From Bacillota bacterium (GTDB lineage: Bacteria > Bacillota > Clostridia > Clostridiales > Clostridiaceae): DNA of 10,574 nt. Both the position numbers and the translations under genes were made by a program. Position 1 is the first letter of the stretch; every line of letters begins with the position of its first letter. The stretch is taken from NCBI GenBank assembly GCA_023399035.1, contig JAEWQX010000032.1, positions 1 to 10,574 of the forward strand, given 5' to 3'. Below the pieces are notes generated by a model. The model was given only the letters and a program-made list of their open reading frames with translations. It ran no database searches and had not been told where the DNA came from. Shown piece by piece: positions 1-6,054 of this stretch.

Positions 1-386
1 TTGGAGGCTATGTAGAAAAGGAAAAAGAAGAAGATAATTCTGCTCAGTTTGATGTTAGTGATAATAGAACATTAGATGAAGTCGTTAATTGGTTAATGGA
101 TCTTGGATATATTCCAAGCTTCTGTACAGCCTGCTATAGAGAAGGAAGGACAGGAGATAGATTTATGAGCCTGGTTAAAGCAGGACAAATATCAAACTGC
201 TGTCATCCAAATGCTCTTATGACTTTAAGAGAATATCTTGATGATTATGCAAGTGATGATACAAAACAAAAAGGTATGAAGCTTATAGAAAAAGAGCTTC
301 TTAATATTACTAATGAAAAAGTAAGAAAAATTGCAGAAGAGCATATACATGATATTGACAGCGGTAAGCGTGATTTTAGATTTTAA
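1..386 (+). CDS. hydG: [FeFe]-hydrogenase maturase HydG, C-terminal part (5' end outside window)
   Basis: HydG is a radical-SAM tyrosine lyase. It cleaves tyrosine and turns the fragment into CO and cyanide, which it assembles on an Fe-Cys carrier as a precursor of the H-cluster of [FeFe]-hydrogenase; it acts in the cytoplasm. Only the last 127 residues are visible, reading from base 3 and ending in TAA. They hold the diagnostic C-terminal auxiliary-cluster motif CX2CX22C: C41 and C44 of the visible part (FCTACYREGRTGDRF) and C67 in NCCHPNAL. The N-terminal radical-SAM CX3CX2C motif lies outside the window. The fragment ends with a charged helix (GKRDFRF), as expected for the family. It converges with the gal operon and shares a likely terminator with it. 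ThiH is the closest relative but lacks this C-terminal cysteine set, so the call is firm. Confidence 0.95.
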   Translation, partial: GGYVEKEKEEDNSAQFDVSDNRTLDEVVNWLMDLGYIPSFCTACYREGRTGDRFMSLVKAGQISNCCHPNALMTLREYLDDYASDDTKQKGMKLIEKELLNITNEKVRKIAEEHIHDIDSGKRDFRF

Positions 387-426
387 TATTTGCATTAATA
401 TTTAAATCAGCATAAGCTAAATCAAA

Positions 427-462
427 TAAACACAACATATGTAGTAAACACAACATATGTAG
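427..462. repeat. Perfect tandem duplication of an 18-bp unit
   Basis: The unit TAAACACAACATATGTAG occurs at 427-444 and again, with no mismatch and no spacer, at 445-462. Each unit contains the palindrome ACATATGT. It lies in the hydG 3' region, after the stop and before the hairpin at 487-531. No function is evident; a slippage duplication is the simplest explanation. Confidence 0.9.
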
Positions 463-486
463 ATTAATTACTTTTTTAAAATGTAT

Positions 487-531
487 AAAAATGGGGTATC
501 TCACAACAGATTAATGGGATACCCTCATTTT
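487..531. terminator. Probable bidirectional terminator between hydG and galR
   Basis: A hairpin pairs AAAATGGGGTATC (487-499, plus 500) with GATACCC-T-CATTTT (518-531), with one bulged T and a loop of about 17 nt. Reading rightward the stem ends in TTTTA; reading leftward it runs into CCCCATTTTTATACATTTT. It is about 100 nt after the hydG stop and about 90 nt after the galR stop, so it can serve both converging units. The U-tracts are short, so efficiency is uncertain. Confidence 0.65.
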
Positions 532-622
532 ATGAATAAATAATAATTTTACCTAGACTAAGAAAAAACTATGTTGTTAATGCTATATATCTACAATCTT
601 TCTAAAATGTATTTTCTTAATT

Positions 623-1636
623 TTATATAGAACGTACTGTTTCTCTTTCAACTAAAGAATTATTTAAAATAATTCTTTTACTAAACTTATTATTGCAGTC
701 TATTTTTTCTACAAGTAATTGTGCAGCATTGGCACCTAAGAAAAACATATTTTGATCCATTGTTGTTAACTTTGGTTCAACAAATTTACTTAAAGGGATA
801 TTATCATATCCAATTATGGAAAGTTCATCAGGAACCTTAATTCCAAGCTTCTTACAGGCATTTAGTACACCTACTGCCATGAGGTCATTGCAGGTAAATA
901 CAGCTGTAAATGAATAATCCTTTAATATATCAAGGAATATGTTCATAGTGTTATCTACAGTATCGCTTGTATTACCATTTCCAATGTTGATAATTTTTGC
1001 AGGATCAAATGTGCCAGTTTCCTTCATCAATTCCTTATAGACTTTTTCTTTTATATCATACGAATAGCTGTCTTTTCCTCTGACAAATAGGACATCTCTA
1101 TGATTGTTACCTAAAAGGTATCTGAGAGCTGTATTTGCTCCAGAAGCTTCGTTATTTGAAACATATGAAATATTTGAATCTATGTATTCTGAATTAATAA
1201 ATACAAGGGGAATCTTATGAGAAATGTTATCATAGAATTTATCCTTGATGTTTTCAGTATCAGGTCCTGCAACTATTATTCCTGAAACATTCCTCGATAT
1301 CAAGTTGCTCACACATTTCTGTTCTTCCTTTTCATCCCCATTAGTGCATGCAAGGATTATTGAAAGTGAATTAGATTTTAATTCATTTTCAATTCCATTA
1401 ACAAGCTCAGTAAAGAACATATTTGTTATACTTGGAACGACTACGCCGATAATAGTAGATTTTTGTTTTGTAAGCTCACGTGCCTGCATATTTGGAATAT
1501 AGTTTAATTCTTTTATTACTCTCAATACTGTTTCACGTGTTTCAGCCTTAACAGGATAATTTCCGTTCATTACTCTCGAAACTGTAGCGACTGAAACATT
1601 GGCTTTTTTAGCTACATCCTGGATTGTTATTTTCAT
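623..1636 (-). CDS. galR: LacI/GalR-family transcriptional repressor, probable galactose repressor
   Basis: This is a DNA-binding repressor of 337 residues, the normal LacI-family length. Residues 1-48 form the LacI helix-turn-helix (ITIQDVAKKANVSVATVSRVMNG), followed by the hinge helix region (NMQARELTKQ). From about residue 60 (TIIGVVVPSITNMFF) to the end is a periplasmic-binding-protein-like sensor domain with the usual ADLMAVG-like stretch (FTCNDLMAVGVLNACKKLG) and DELSIIGYDNIP. The ATG is preceded by AAGGGCGG nine bases upstream. It is the last gene of galK-galE-galT-galR, 144 bp after galT, an order also known in lactobacilli. Two similar CG-centred inverted repeats upstream of galK are its likely operators. 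The inducer (galactose or a phosphorylated form) is inferred from context. A separate weak promoter in the galT-galR gap cannot be excluded. Confidence 0.9.
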   Translation of the reverse strand: MKITIQDVAKKANVSVATVSRVMNGNYPVKAETRETVLRVIKELNYIPNMQARELTKQKSTIIGVVVPSITNMFFTELVNGIENELKSNSLSIILACTNGDEKEEQKCVSNLISRNVSGIIVAGPDTENIKDKFYDNISHKIPLVFINSEYIDSNISYVSNNEASGANTALRYLLGNNHRDVLFVRGKDSYSYDIKEKVYKELMKETGTFDPAKIINIGNGNTSDTVDNTMNIFLDILKDYSFTAVFTCNDLMAVGVLNACKKLGIKVPDELSIIGYDNIPLSKFVEPKLTTMDQNMFFLGANAAQLLVEKIDCNNKFSKRIILNNSLVERETVRSI

Positions 1637-1705
1637 AAGATTATACCGCCCTTAATTACATTATTTTTATATTAAACAAAGAACTTATTTAGTTGAGAGA
1701 TTAAA

Positions 1706-1771
1706 AGTTAAAATTTAAAAGATGAAATCCATAATGAGATTTCTAAAACTATTAAATATCCACTTTTAACT
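1706..1771 (-). other. Nested inverted repeats in the galT-galR gap
   Basis: Two nested stems lie in the 144-bp gap. AGTTAAAA (1706-1713) pairs with TTTTAACT (1764-1771), enclosing GAAATC/GATTTC separated by 8 nt. Read on the minus strand, the outer stem is followed by TTTTAATC. The stems are short and A+T-rich, so this could be a weak attenuator or processing site between galT and galR, or chance. Confidence 0.35.
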
Positions 1772-1780
1772 CTTAACTGA

Positions 1781-3271
1781 TTAAAGGGTTGCTATAAACT
1801 TATCAAAAGCAGATATTCCATTTTCGTTTCTCTTGAATACACCAGCGTGGTTTAGAACTTCTGAGAATTTTATACCCACTTCTTTTTGTAATATTTCATA
1901 AGCATTATCTTCAGTAATTACATCATATTTATATAAAAGGTATTTGTACCATTCACTGTGTTTTGCTATTTTTTCATTATCAGAAATATCAGGAACTCTA
2001 CTGATTAAAGCATCCTTTAAAAGTTTAAGTTCTTCTTTTAATCTTGCTGGAAGAACAGCAAGACCCATAACTTCAATTAGACCTATATTTTCTTTCTTTA
2101 TGTGATGAACTTCATTATGGGGATGGAATATTCCAAGAGGATATTCATCGCTTGTTCTATTATTTCTAAGAACTAAATCAAGTTCATATCTGCCATTTCT
2201 CTTCCTTGCTATAGGAGTTATTGTATTATGTGGTTCATCATTTGTTCTGCATAGTATTTCTACAGATTCATCAGAATATTCTCTCCATAGGTTTAAGATA
2301 TGCTCAGCTAAACTAACCAATCTTTCTTTATTTTCTCCATTTATTCTTATAACAGACATTGGCCATTTAACTCTGCCTACATTGATATCTTCATATCCAT
2401 TTACAGAATATGTTTTTTCAACAGGAGCCTTTTCCATTGCAAATGTATATCTTCCACCCTGATAGTGGTCATGTGAAAGTATTGAACCACCAACAATAGG
2501 TAAATCAGCATTTGAGCCTGCAAAATAATGAGGAAGTACATCTACAAAGTTAAGCAGATTTGCAAAGGCTTTTCTATTTATCTTCATAGGTACATGTTCA
2601 CTATTAAAGATTATACAATGTTCATTGTAATATGTGTATGGTGAATACTGCATAAAGTATTTTTCAGAACCTAAATTCATAGGGATTATTCTGTGAGTCT
2701 GTCTTGCAGGATGATTCATATGTCCATAGAATCCCTCATTTTCCTTACATAATAGGCATTTTGGATAAGATGTTGATTTAAAGCTTTTAGCTTTAGCAAT
2801 TTCTTTTGGGTCCTTTTCAGGTTTTGATAGATTAACAGTAATGTCTAAATCACCATATTCAGTAGCTGCTTTCCATACTATGTTTTTATCAATTCTATCT
2901 TTTCTTATATAATTGGAAGCTATGCTTAATTTATAGTAGTAATCTGTAGCTTCTTCAGGTGATTCATCATATAATTTCTTAAATTCTGCAATTACTTCTG
3001 AAGGTCTTGGCATTAAGCAGTTCATTATATTTGTATCTAATAAATCTCTTTCAGTAACAGTATCTTCAATCATATTTTTAGAAACAGCATAATCTAGGAT
3101 GTTTTCTAAGATAGGTGTTGGAGTAGCTAAAGTTTCATTTATTTCTTCAGGTTCAAATTCATCTACTTTTAGTAGTCCAAGAAGCATATTTGATGCATAT
3201 ATTTTATCTTCTTCGTGAATAAGGCCTTGCTGTAATCCAAAATTTATTAATCTGTTTATTTCATAATTAAT
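1781..3271 (-). CDS. galT: Class II galactose-1-phosphate uridylyltransferase, non-AUG start
   Basis: GalT transfers UMP from UDP-glucose to galactose 1-phosphate, giving UDP-galactose and glucose 1-phosphate. From the proposed start the protein has 496 residues, normal for the Firmicute class II enzyme. The class II active-site signature DLPIVGGSILSHDHYQGG lies at about residues 256-273, with the His-Asp-His triplet. A cysteine pair CLLC is at 172-175, and FHPHNEVHHIKKENIGLIEVMG lies further on. The first in-frame ATG is residue 29 and has no ribosome binding site. The frame stays open upstream and encodes a family-like N-terminus (NYEINRLINFGLQQGLIHEE). GGAGG lies at 3285-3281. With a 9-base spacer the start is ATT at 3271; ATA at 3274 (spacer 6) is the alternative. 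No ATG, GTG or TTG is available in frame. galE ends 31 bp upstream, so the genes are co-transcribed. Confidence 0.92.
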   Translation of the reverse strand: MNYEINRLINFGLQQGLIHEEDKIYASNMLLGLLKVDEFEPEEINETLATPTPILENILDYAVSKNMIEDTVTERDLLDTNIMNCLMPRPSEVIAEFKKLYDESPEEATDYYYKLSIASNYIRKDRIDKNIVWKAATEYGDLDITVNLSKPEKDPKEIAKAKSFKSTSYPKCLLCKENEGFYGHMNHPARQTHRIIPMNLGSEKYFMQYSPYTYYNEHCIIFNSEHVPMKINRKAFANLLNFVDVLPHYFAGSNADLPIVGGSILSHDHYQGGRYTFAMEKAPVEKTYSVNGYEDINVGRVKWPMSVIRINGENKERLVSLAEHILNLWREYSDESVEILCRTNDEPHNTITPIARKRNGRYELDLVLRNNRTSDEYPLGIFHPHNEVHHIKKENIGLIEVMGLAVLPARLKEELKLLKDALISRVPDISDNEKIAKHSEWYKYLLYKYDVITEDNAYEILQKEVGIKFSEVLNHAGVFKRNENGISAFDKFIATL

Positions 3272-3280
3272 TATAATCGT

Positions 3281-3285
3281 CCTCC
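3281..3285 (-). promoter_or_regulatory. galT ribosome binding site that decides a non-AUG start
   Basis: GGAGG on the minus strand (3285-3281) is followed by ACG ATT ATA ATT AAT TAT GAA in the galT frame. A TGA at 3292-3290 closes the frame upstream, so initiation must fall between 3289 and the ATG at 3187. ATT at 3271 or ATA at 3274 have suitable spacing. An ATG at 3287 reads out of frame into a TAA after six codons and has no ribosome binding site of its own. Confidence 0.75.
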
Positions 3286-3302
3286 ATTGTCAATTGAATT
3301 AA

Positions 3303-4292
3303 TTAGTCTTCAAATCCATTTGGATGAGCAGTGTGGAATGCCCAGGCATCTTTTATGATTTGTTTAACATCTGTATATTTAGGAGTCCATCCTAATACAG
3401 TTCTGGCTTTATCACTTGAAGCAATTAATTGAGCAGGGTCACCAGCTCTTCTTTCACCAATTACAACTTTGATGTCCTGGCCAGTTGCTTCTTCAGCTGC
3501 CTGAATCATTTCTTTTACGCTGAATCCTATACCATTTCCTAGATTAAATACATTGCTTCCTTTTCCAGCTTCAAGATAGTCAACAGCTTTAATGTGAGCA
3601 TCTGCAAGGTCAAGTACATGAATGTAGTCACGCAAACATGTTCCATCTGGAGTAGGGTAGTCGCTTCCGAATACTGTTATAGCTTCACGTTTACCTAATG
3701 GAACTTGAAGTATAAGTGGGATTAAGTGAGTTTCAGGATTATGATCTTCGCCAATAGTTCCATCACCTAAAGAACCAGCTGCATTGAAGTATCTAAGAGC
3801 TACATAGTTGATTCCATAAGCTTTATTACACCATTTCATCATTTTTTCCATAGTAAGTTTTGTTTCACCATAAGTGTTTGTTGGATTTGTTTCATCATCT
3901 TCTAATATAGGAATTTTCTTAGGTTCCCCATAAACAGCAGCAGTAGAAGAGAATACGATATTTTTAATGTGGTGCTTTACCATGCTTTCAAGTAAAACTT
4001 GCATTCCGTATACGTTGTTGTTGAAGTAAAGAAGAGGTTTAACCATACTTTCTCCAACTAATGAGTTTGCAGCAAAATGAACGATTGATTCGATTTTGTT
4101 TTCAGTAAAGATTTTATCTAAAACAGCAGCATCTCTGATGTCGCCTTTATAGAATTTTGCTTTAGGATGAACAGCACCCATATGACCGCTTTGTAAATTA
4201 TCTACAATAACAACGTCTTTTCCTTGTTCTATAAGTTTATAAACTGTGTGAGAACCGATATATCCTGCACCACCACAAACTAAAATTGACAT
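3303..4292 (-). CDS. galE: UDP-glucose 4-epimerase
   Basis: GalE interconverts UDP-galactose and UDP-glucose with bound NAD, regenerating the UDP-glucose used by GalT; it is cytoplasmic. The protein is a 329-residue extended short-chain dehydrogenase, normal length. The NAD-binding Rossmann motif GGAGYIGSH is at residues 7-15, the catalytic Thr in FSSTAAVYG at about 117, and the catalytic Tyr141/Lys145 in TYGETKLTMEK. The C-terminal substrate-binding region includes LRYFNAAGS, GTCLRDYIHVLDLADAH and ERRAGDPAQLIA. I chose the ATG at 4292, eight bases after GGGAG. A GTG three codons upstream would sit within the binding-site spacer. It lies second in the operon, 107 bp after galK with a hairpin between, and 31 bp before galT. 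The products can also feed surface polysaccharide synthesis. Confidence 0.97.
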   Translation of the reverse strand: MSILVCGGAGYIGSHTVYKLIEQGKDVVIVDNLQSGHMGAVHPKAKFYKGDIRDAAVLDKIFTENKIESIVHFAANSLVGESMVKPLLYFNNNVYGMQVLLESMVKHHIKNIVFSSTAAVYGEPKKIPILEDDETNPTNTYGETKLTMEKMMKWCNKAYGINYVALRYFNAAGSLGDGTIGEDHNPETHLIPLILQVPLGKREAITVFGSDYPTPDGTCLRDYIHVLDLADAHIKAVDYLEAGKGSNVFNLGNGIGFSVKEMIQAAEEATGQDIKVVIGERRAGDPAQLIASSDKARTVLGWTPKYTDVKQIIKDAWAFHTAHPNGFED

Positions 4293-4353
4293 AATAAACA
4301 CTCCCTTTTATTTAACTTTTAAATATTAATTATGATTGTAATTTTATATTTAG

Positions 4354-4384
4354 GATGTAGAATCACTGTATTGAATTCTACATC
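4354..4384 (-). other. Intercistronic hairpin between galK and galE
   Basis: A perfect 10-bp inverted repeat, GATGTAGAAT (4354-4363) and ATTCTACATC (4375-4384), has an 11-nt loop in the 107-bp galK-galE gap. On the minus strand it is followed by CTAAATATAAAATTAC, with no U-tract. It is therefore better read as an mRNA-processing or stabilising stem, or a partial attenuator that tunes galK relative to galET, than as a full terminator. Confidence 0.6.
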
Positions 4385-4399
4385 ATATAATGGTTAGTT

Positions 4400-5569
4400 T
4401 TATGATAATTTTCTTGTACCATCTGATATGCTTACGATATAGAAGCTTGGCTCATAACCGATTTTTTCAGCATATTTAGGTGTTATTGTAGAAACGAAGT
4501 TATCTATACAGTCTTCTTTAACGATGCTTACTGTACATCCGCCAAATCCTGCACCAGTCATACGAGAACCTACAACACCTTCACATTCCCAAGCTAAAGA
4601 AACAAGAGTATCTAATTCAATTCCTGTAACTTCATAATCATCTCTTAAAGAAACGTGAGAATCATTCATAAGTTGTCCAAATAAAGCTAAGTCATTATTT
4701 TCTAATGCCTTTACAGCCTTTAATGTTCTTTGGTTTTCATAAACTGCATGTTTAGCTCTCTTAATTCTTATAGGGTCAGCAATGCTTGATTTAACTTCTT
4801 CAAATTCTTCTTCAGTAAGTTCACCTAAAGAACTTATGTTTTTAACTGTTTGAATTTCCTTTAGTGCAGTTTCACATTCGCTTCTTCTTTCATTATATTT
4901 TGAATCAGCAAGTCCACGTTTTTTGTTTGTATTACCGATTACTATTTTGTATCCATCCATATTAAGTTTACTATATGAGTAGTTTAAAGTATTACAATCT
5001 AATAAAATTGCACAGTTTTCTTTACCCATTCCAATAGCGAACTGGTCCATTATACCACAATTTACTCCAATAAACTTATTTTCGGCTCCTTGACACATTT
5101 TTACTATATCAACCATATCTATATTAAATCCAAAGGATTCATTAAGTATGCATCCCATTAATACTTCAATTGAAGCAGATGATGAAAGACCAGAACCATT
5201 AGGAATGTTACCAAAGAATAATATGTCAAAACCATGATAAGCTTTGAAACCATGATCTTCAAATGCTTTTATAACTCCCTTTGGATAGTTAGCCCAGTCA
5301 TGTTTCTTATCGTTTACAAGATTGCTTAATTCAAATTCGATAGTTCCTAAATCTTCGAAGTTTAATGAATTAACAAAAAACTTATTATCATCTCTCTTAG
5401 CAATTAATCCGTAAGTTCCAATTGTTAATGCACAAGGAAAAACATTTCCTCCATTATAATCTGTATGTTCTCCGATTAAATTAACTCTTCCAGGTGAAAA
5501 GAAAATATTGTCAGAGTCCCTGTTAAAAATTTTTTTGAATTGTTTCTTTAAATTATCTATAGTGTGTAT
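4400..5569 (-). CDS. galK: Galactokinase, non-AUG start
   Basis: GalK phosphorylates alpha-D-galactose with ATP to galactose 1-phosphate, the first committed step of the Leloir pathway. From the proposed ATA start at 5569 the protein has 389 residues, typical of the family. The galactokinase signature GRVNLIGEHTDYNGG is at residues 27-41, with Arg28 as the expected catalytic-site arginine. The GHMP ATP loop PNGSGLSSSAS is at 123-133, the catalytic Asp175 in NCGIMDQF, and GHMP motif 3 in GAGFGGCTVSIV near the C-terminus. The frame has no stop or frameshift back to TAA at 5596, and no ATG, GTG or TTG before Met138, which is far inside the fold. AAAGGGGG (5586-5579) is nine bases upstream of ATA 5569. 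ATT at 5578 directly abuts it and is less likely. It is the first gene of the operon, with operators upstream. Confidence 0.93.
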   Translation of the reverse strand: MHTIDNLKKQFKKIFNRDSDNIFFSPGRVNLIGEHTDYNGGNVFPCALTIGTYGLIAKRDDNKFFVNSLNFEDLGTIEFELSNLVNDKKHDWANYPKGVIKAFEDHGFKAYHGFDILFFGNIPNGSGLSSSASIEVLMGCILNESFGFNIDMVDIVKMCQGAENKFIGVNCGIMDQFAIGMGKENCAILLDCNTLNYSYSKLNMDGYKIVIGNTNKKRGLADSKYNERRSECETALKEIQTVKNISSLGELTEEEFEEVKSSIADPIRIKRAKHAVYENQRTLKAVKALENNDLALFGQLMNDSHVSLRDDYEVTGIELDTLVSLAWECEGVVGSRMTGAGFGGCTVSIVKEDCIDNFVSTITPKYAEKIGYEPSFYIVSISDGTRKLS

Positions 5570-5578
5570 ATTTAAAAT

Positions 5579-5586
5579 CCCCCTTT
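5579..5586 (-). promoter_or_regulatory. galK ribosome binding site that decides a non-AUG start
   Basis: AAAGGGGG on the minus strand (5586-5579) is the only strong Shine-Dalgarno upstream of the galactokinase signature. Codons after it read ATT TTA AAT ATA CAC ACT ATA GAT AAT. ATA at 5569 has a 9-base spacer, the same as for ATT 3271 in galT. No standard start codon is present in frame. Confidence 0.75.
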
Positions 5587-5611
5587 GGAATAATTATTTT
5601 TTCTTTATACT

Positions 5612-5617
5612 ATTATA
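5612..5617 (-). promoter_or_regulatory. galK proximal promoter, -10 box
   Basis: TATAAT reads on the minus strand at 5617-5612, giving a predicted transcription start near 5605 and a leader of about 36 nt to the ATA start. No good -35 box stands at 16-18 bases (the hexamer at 17 is ACTTTT), so the promoter may be weak. The -10 box overlaps the operator at 5613-5634, so a bound repressor would block RNA polymerase. Confidence 0.55.
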
Positions 5618-5634
5618 GTAACCGCTTACTATAA
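5613..5634. promoter_or_regulatory. LacI/GalR-type operator O1 over the galK -10 box
   Basis: A perfect 9-bp inverted repeat, TTATAGTAA and TTACTATAA, flanks CCGC with a central CG. The core GTAACCGCTTAC fits the GTAAnCGnTTAC form typical of LacI-family operators. It overlaps the galK TATAAT. The galR product is the obvious candidate binder; CcpA binds related sites and is the main alternative. Confidence 0.8.
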
Positions 5635-5679
5635 AAAAGTAAATACCATAATCTGAAAAAAATAAAATTATTTTGGTTA

Positions 5680-5693
5680 ATGTACTTGTACAT
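5680..5693. repeat. Small palindrome ATGTAC-TT-GTACAT
   Basis: A 6-bp inverted repeat around TT lies 46 bp upstream of operator O1 (galK side). It lacks the central CG of the GalR-type sites, so another regulator or chance are both possible. Confidence 0.4.
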
Positions 5694-5776
5694 GGTGAAA
5701 ATATAATGAATTAGTTAATATTCATCACTATATATAATTATTTATAAGAGGTGAAATAATAGGCTAAATATAAATA

Positions 5777-5798
5777 TTATAGAAATCGGTTACCGAAA
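5777..5798. promoter_or_regulatory. LacI/GalR-type operator O2, distal
   Basis: TTATAGAAATCG followed by GTTACCGAAA aligns base for base with O1 (shared TTATAG-AA-CG-TTAC) and keeps the central CG at 5787/5788. The cores are GTAACCGCTTAC (O1) and GAAATCGGTTAC (O2). The centres are 164 bp apart. It lies about 70 bp downstream of the distal promoter candidate, so a bound repressor could act by looping to O1 or as a roadblock. Confidence 0.65.
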
Positions 5799-5863
5799 TA
5801 AAATTAAACTCATTCCTCAACACTCCCTTATATATAAATTTCGAACATAAATTCTCTACAATA

Positions 5864-5892
5864 ATTATATACAAATATATGTTCTCAAACAA
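5864..5892 (-). promoter_or_regulatory. Candidate distal promoter for galK
   Basis: On the minus strand TTGTTT (5892-5887) and TATAAT (5869-5864) are spaced by 17 bases. The -10 is perfect and the -35 matches only in TTG. A transcript from here would carry a leader of roughly 290 nt before galK, crossing both operators. Confidence 0.4.
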
Positions 5893-6019
5893 GGGGGATA
5901 TTTTTAATAGTATATATTTGACATAAAAATTAGGATGCTTATTAATTTTTTATTGTATTTAGAAATAAGAGATAAAAAATATATTTTACTTAAAAATACT
6001 TATGTTGAATTTTATAGTT

Positions 6020-6045
6020 TATAGGCGTATTTTTGTACGCCTATA
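6020..6045 (-). terminator. Hairpin after the Met/Asn/Gly-rich gene, probable terminator
   Basis: A perfect 10-bp inverted repeat, TATAGGCGTA (6020-6029) and TACGCCTATA (6036-6045), has a 6-nt loop. It begins nine bases after the TAG stop of the minus-strand gene. The stem is the most G+C-rich stretch nearby. The downstream minus-strand sequence AACTATAAAATTC has no real U-run, so termination may be weak or need help. Confidence 0.6.
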
Positions 6046-6054
6046 CAATCAAAA

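Larger units (their letters stand above)
5587..6019. other. Gene-free control region upstream of galK
   Basis: This A+T-rich stretch holds the proximal galK -10 box and operator, a TGTAC-type palindrome, a distal operator, and a distal promoter candidate, all listed separately. On the plus strand TTGACA (5918-5923) and ATTAAT (5941-5946) with a 17-base spacer look promoter-like, but no convincing plus-strand gene follows. I saw no coding region here. Confidence 0.6.

Noticed and set aside
1245..1502. Plus-strand open frame inside galR
   Set aside because: It is antisense to a clear LacI-family gene and has no supporting signals.
3265..3287. Out-of-frame ATG at 3287 plus a +1 shift as the galT start
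   Set aside because: It gives only MEDDYN before TAA. The GGAGG would lie inside its coding part and nothing resembling a binding site precedes it. A frameshift is possible but less simple than ATT initiation.
4293..4301. GTG three codons upstream as start of galE
   Set aside because: It directly abuts the Shine-Dalgarno; ATG at 4292 has correct spacing and gives the usual N-terminus.
4400..5158. Galactokinase as a truncated 252-residue protein starting at the internal ATG
   Set aside because: The frame continues upstream without stop or frameshift and encodes the galactokinase signature and ATP loop. The internal ATG has no ribosome binding site and lies inside the fold.
5613..5634. Reading O1 as a CcpA cre site
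   Set aside because: Its full 9-bp symmetry and the matching second copy fit a dedicated GalR operator better; CcpA binding is kept only as an alternative.
5935..6024. Small plus-strand frame of 29 codons in the galK upstream region, preceded by TTGACA/ATTAAT
   Set aside because: The AGG before its ATG is too close to work, the composition is like the surrounding A+T-rich DNA, and it runs into the hairpin of the opposite-strand gene.
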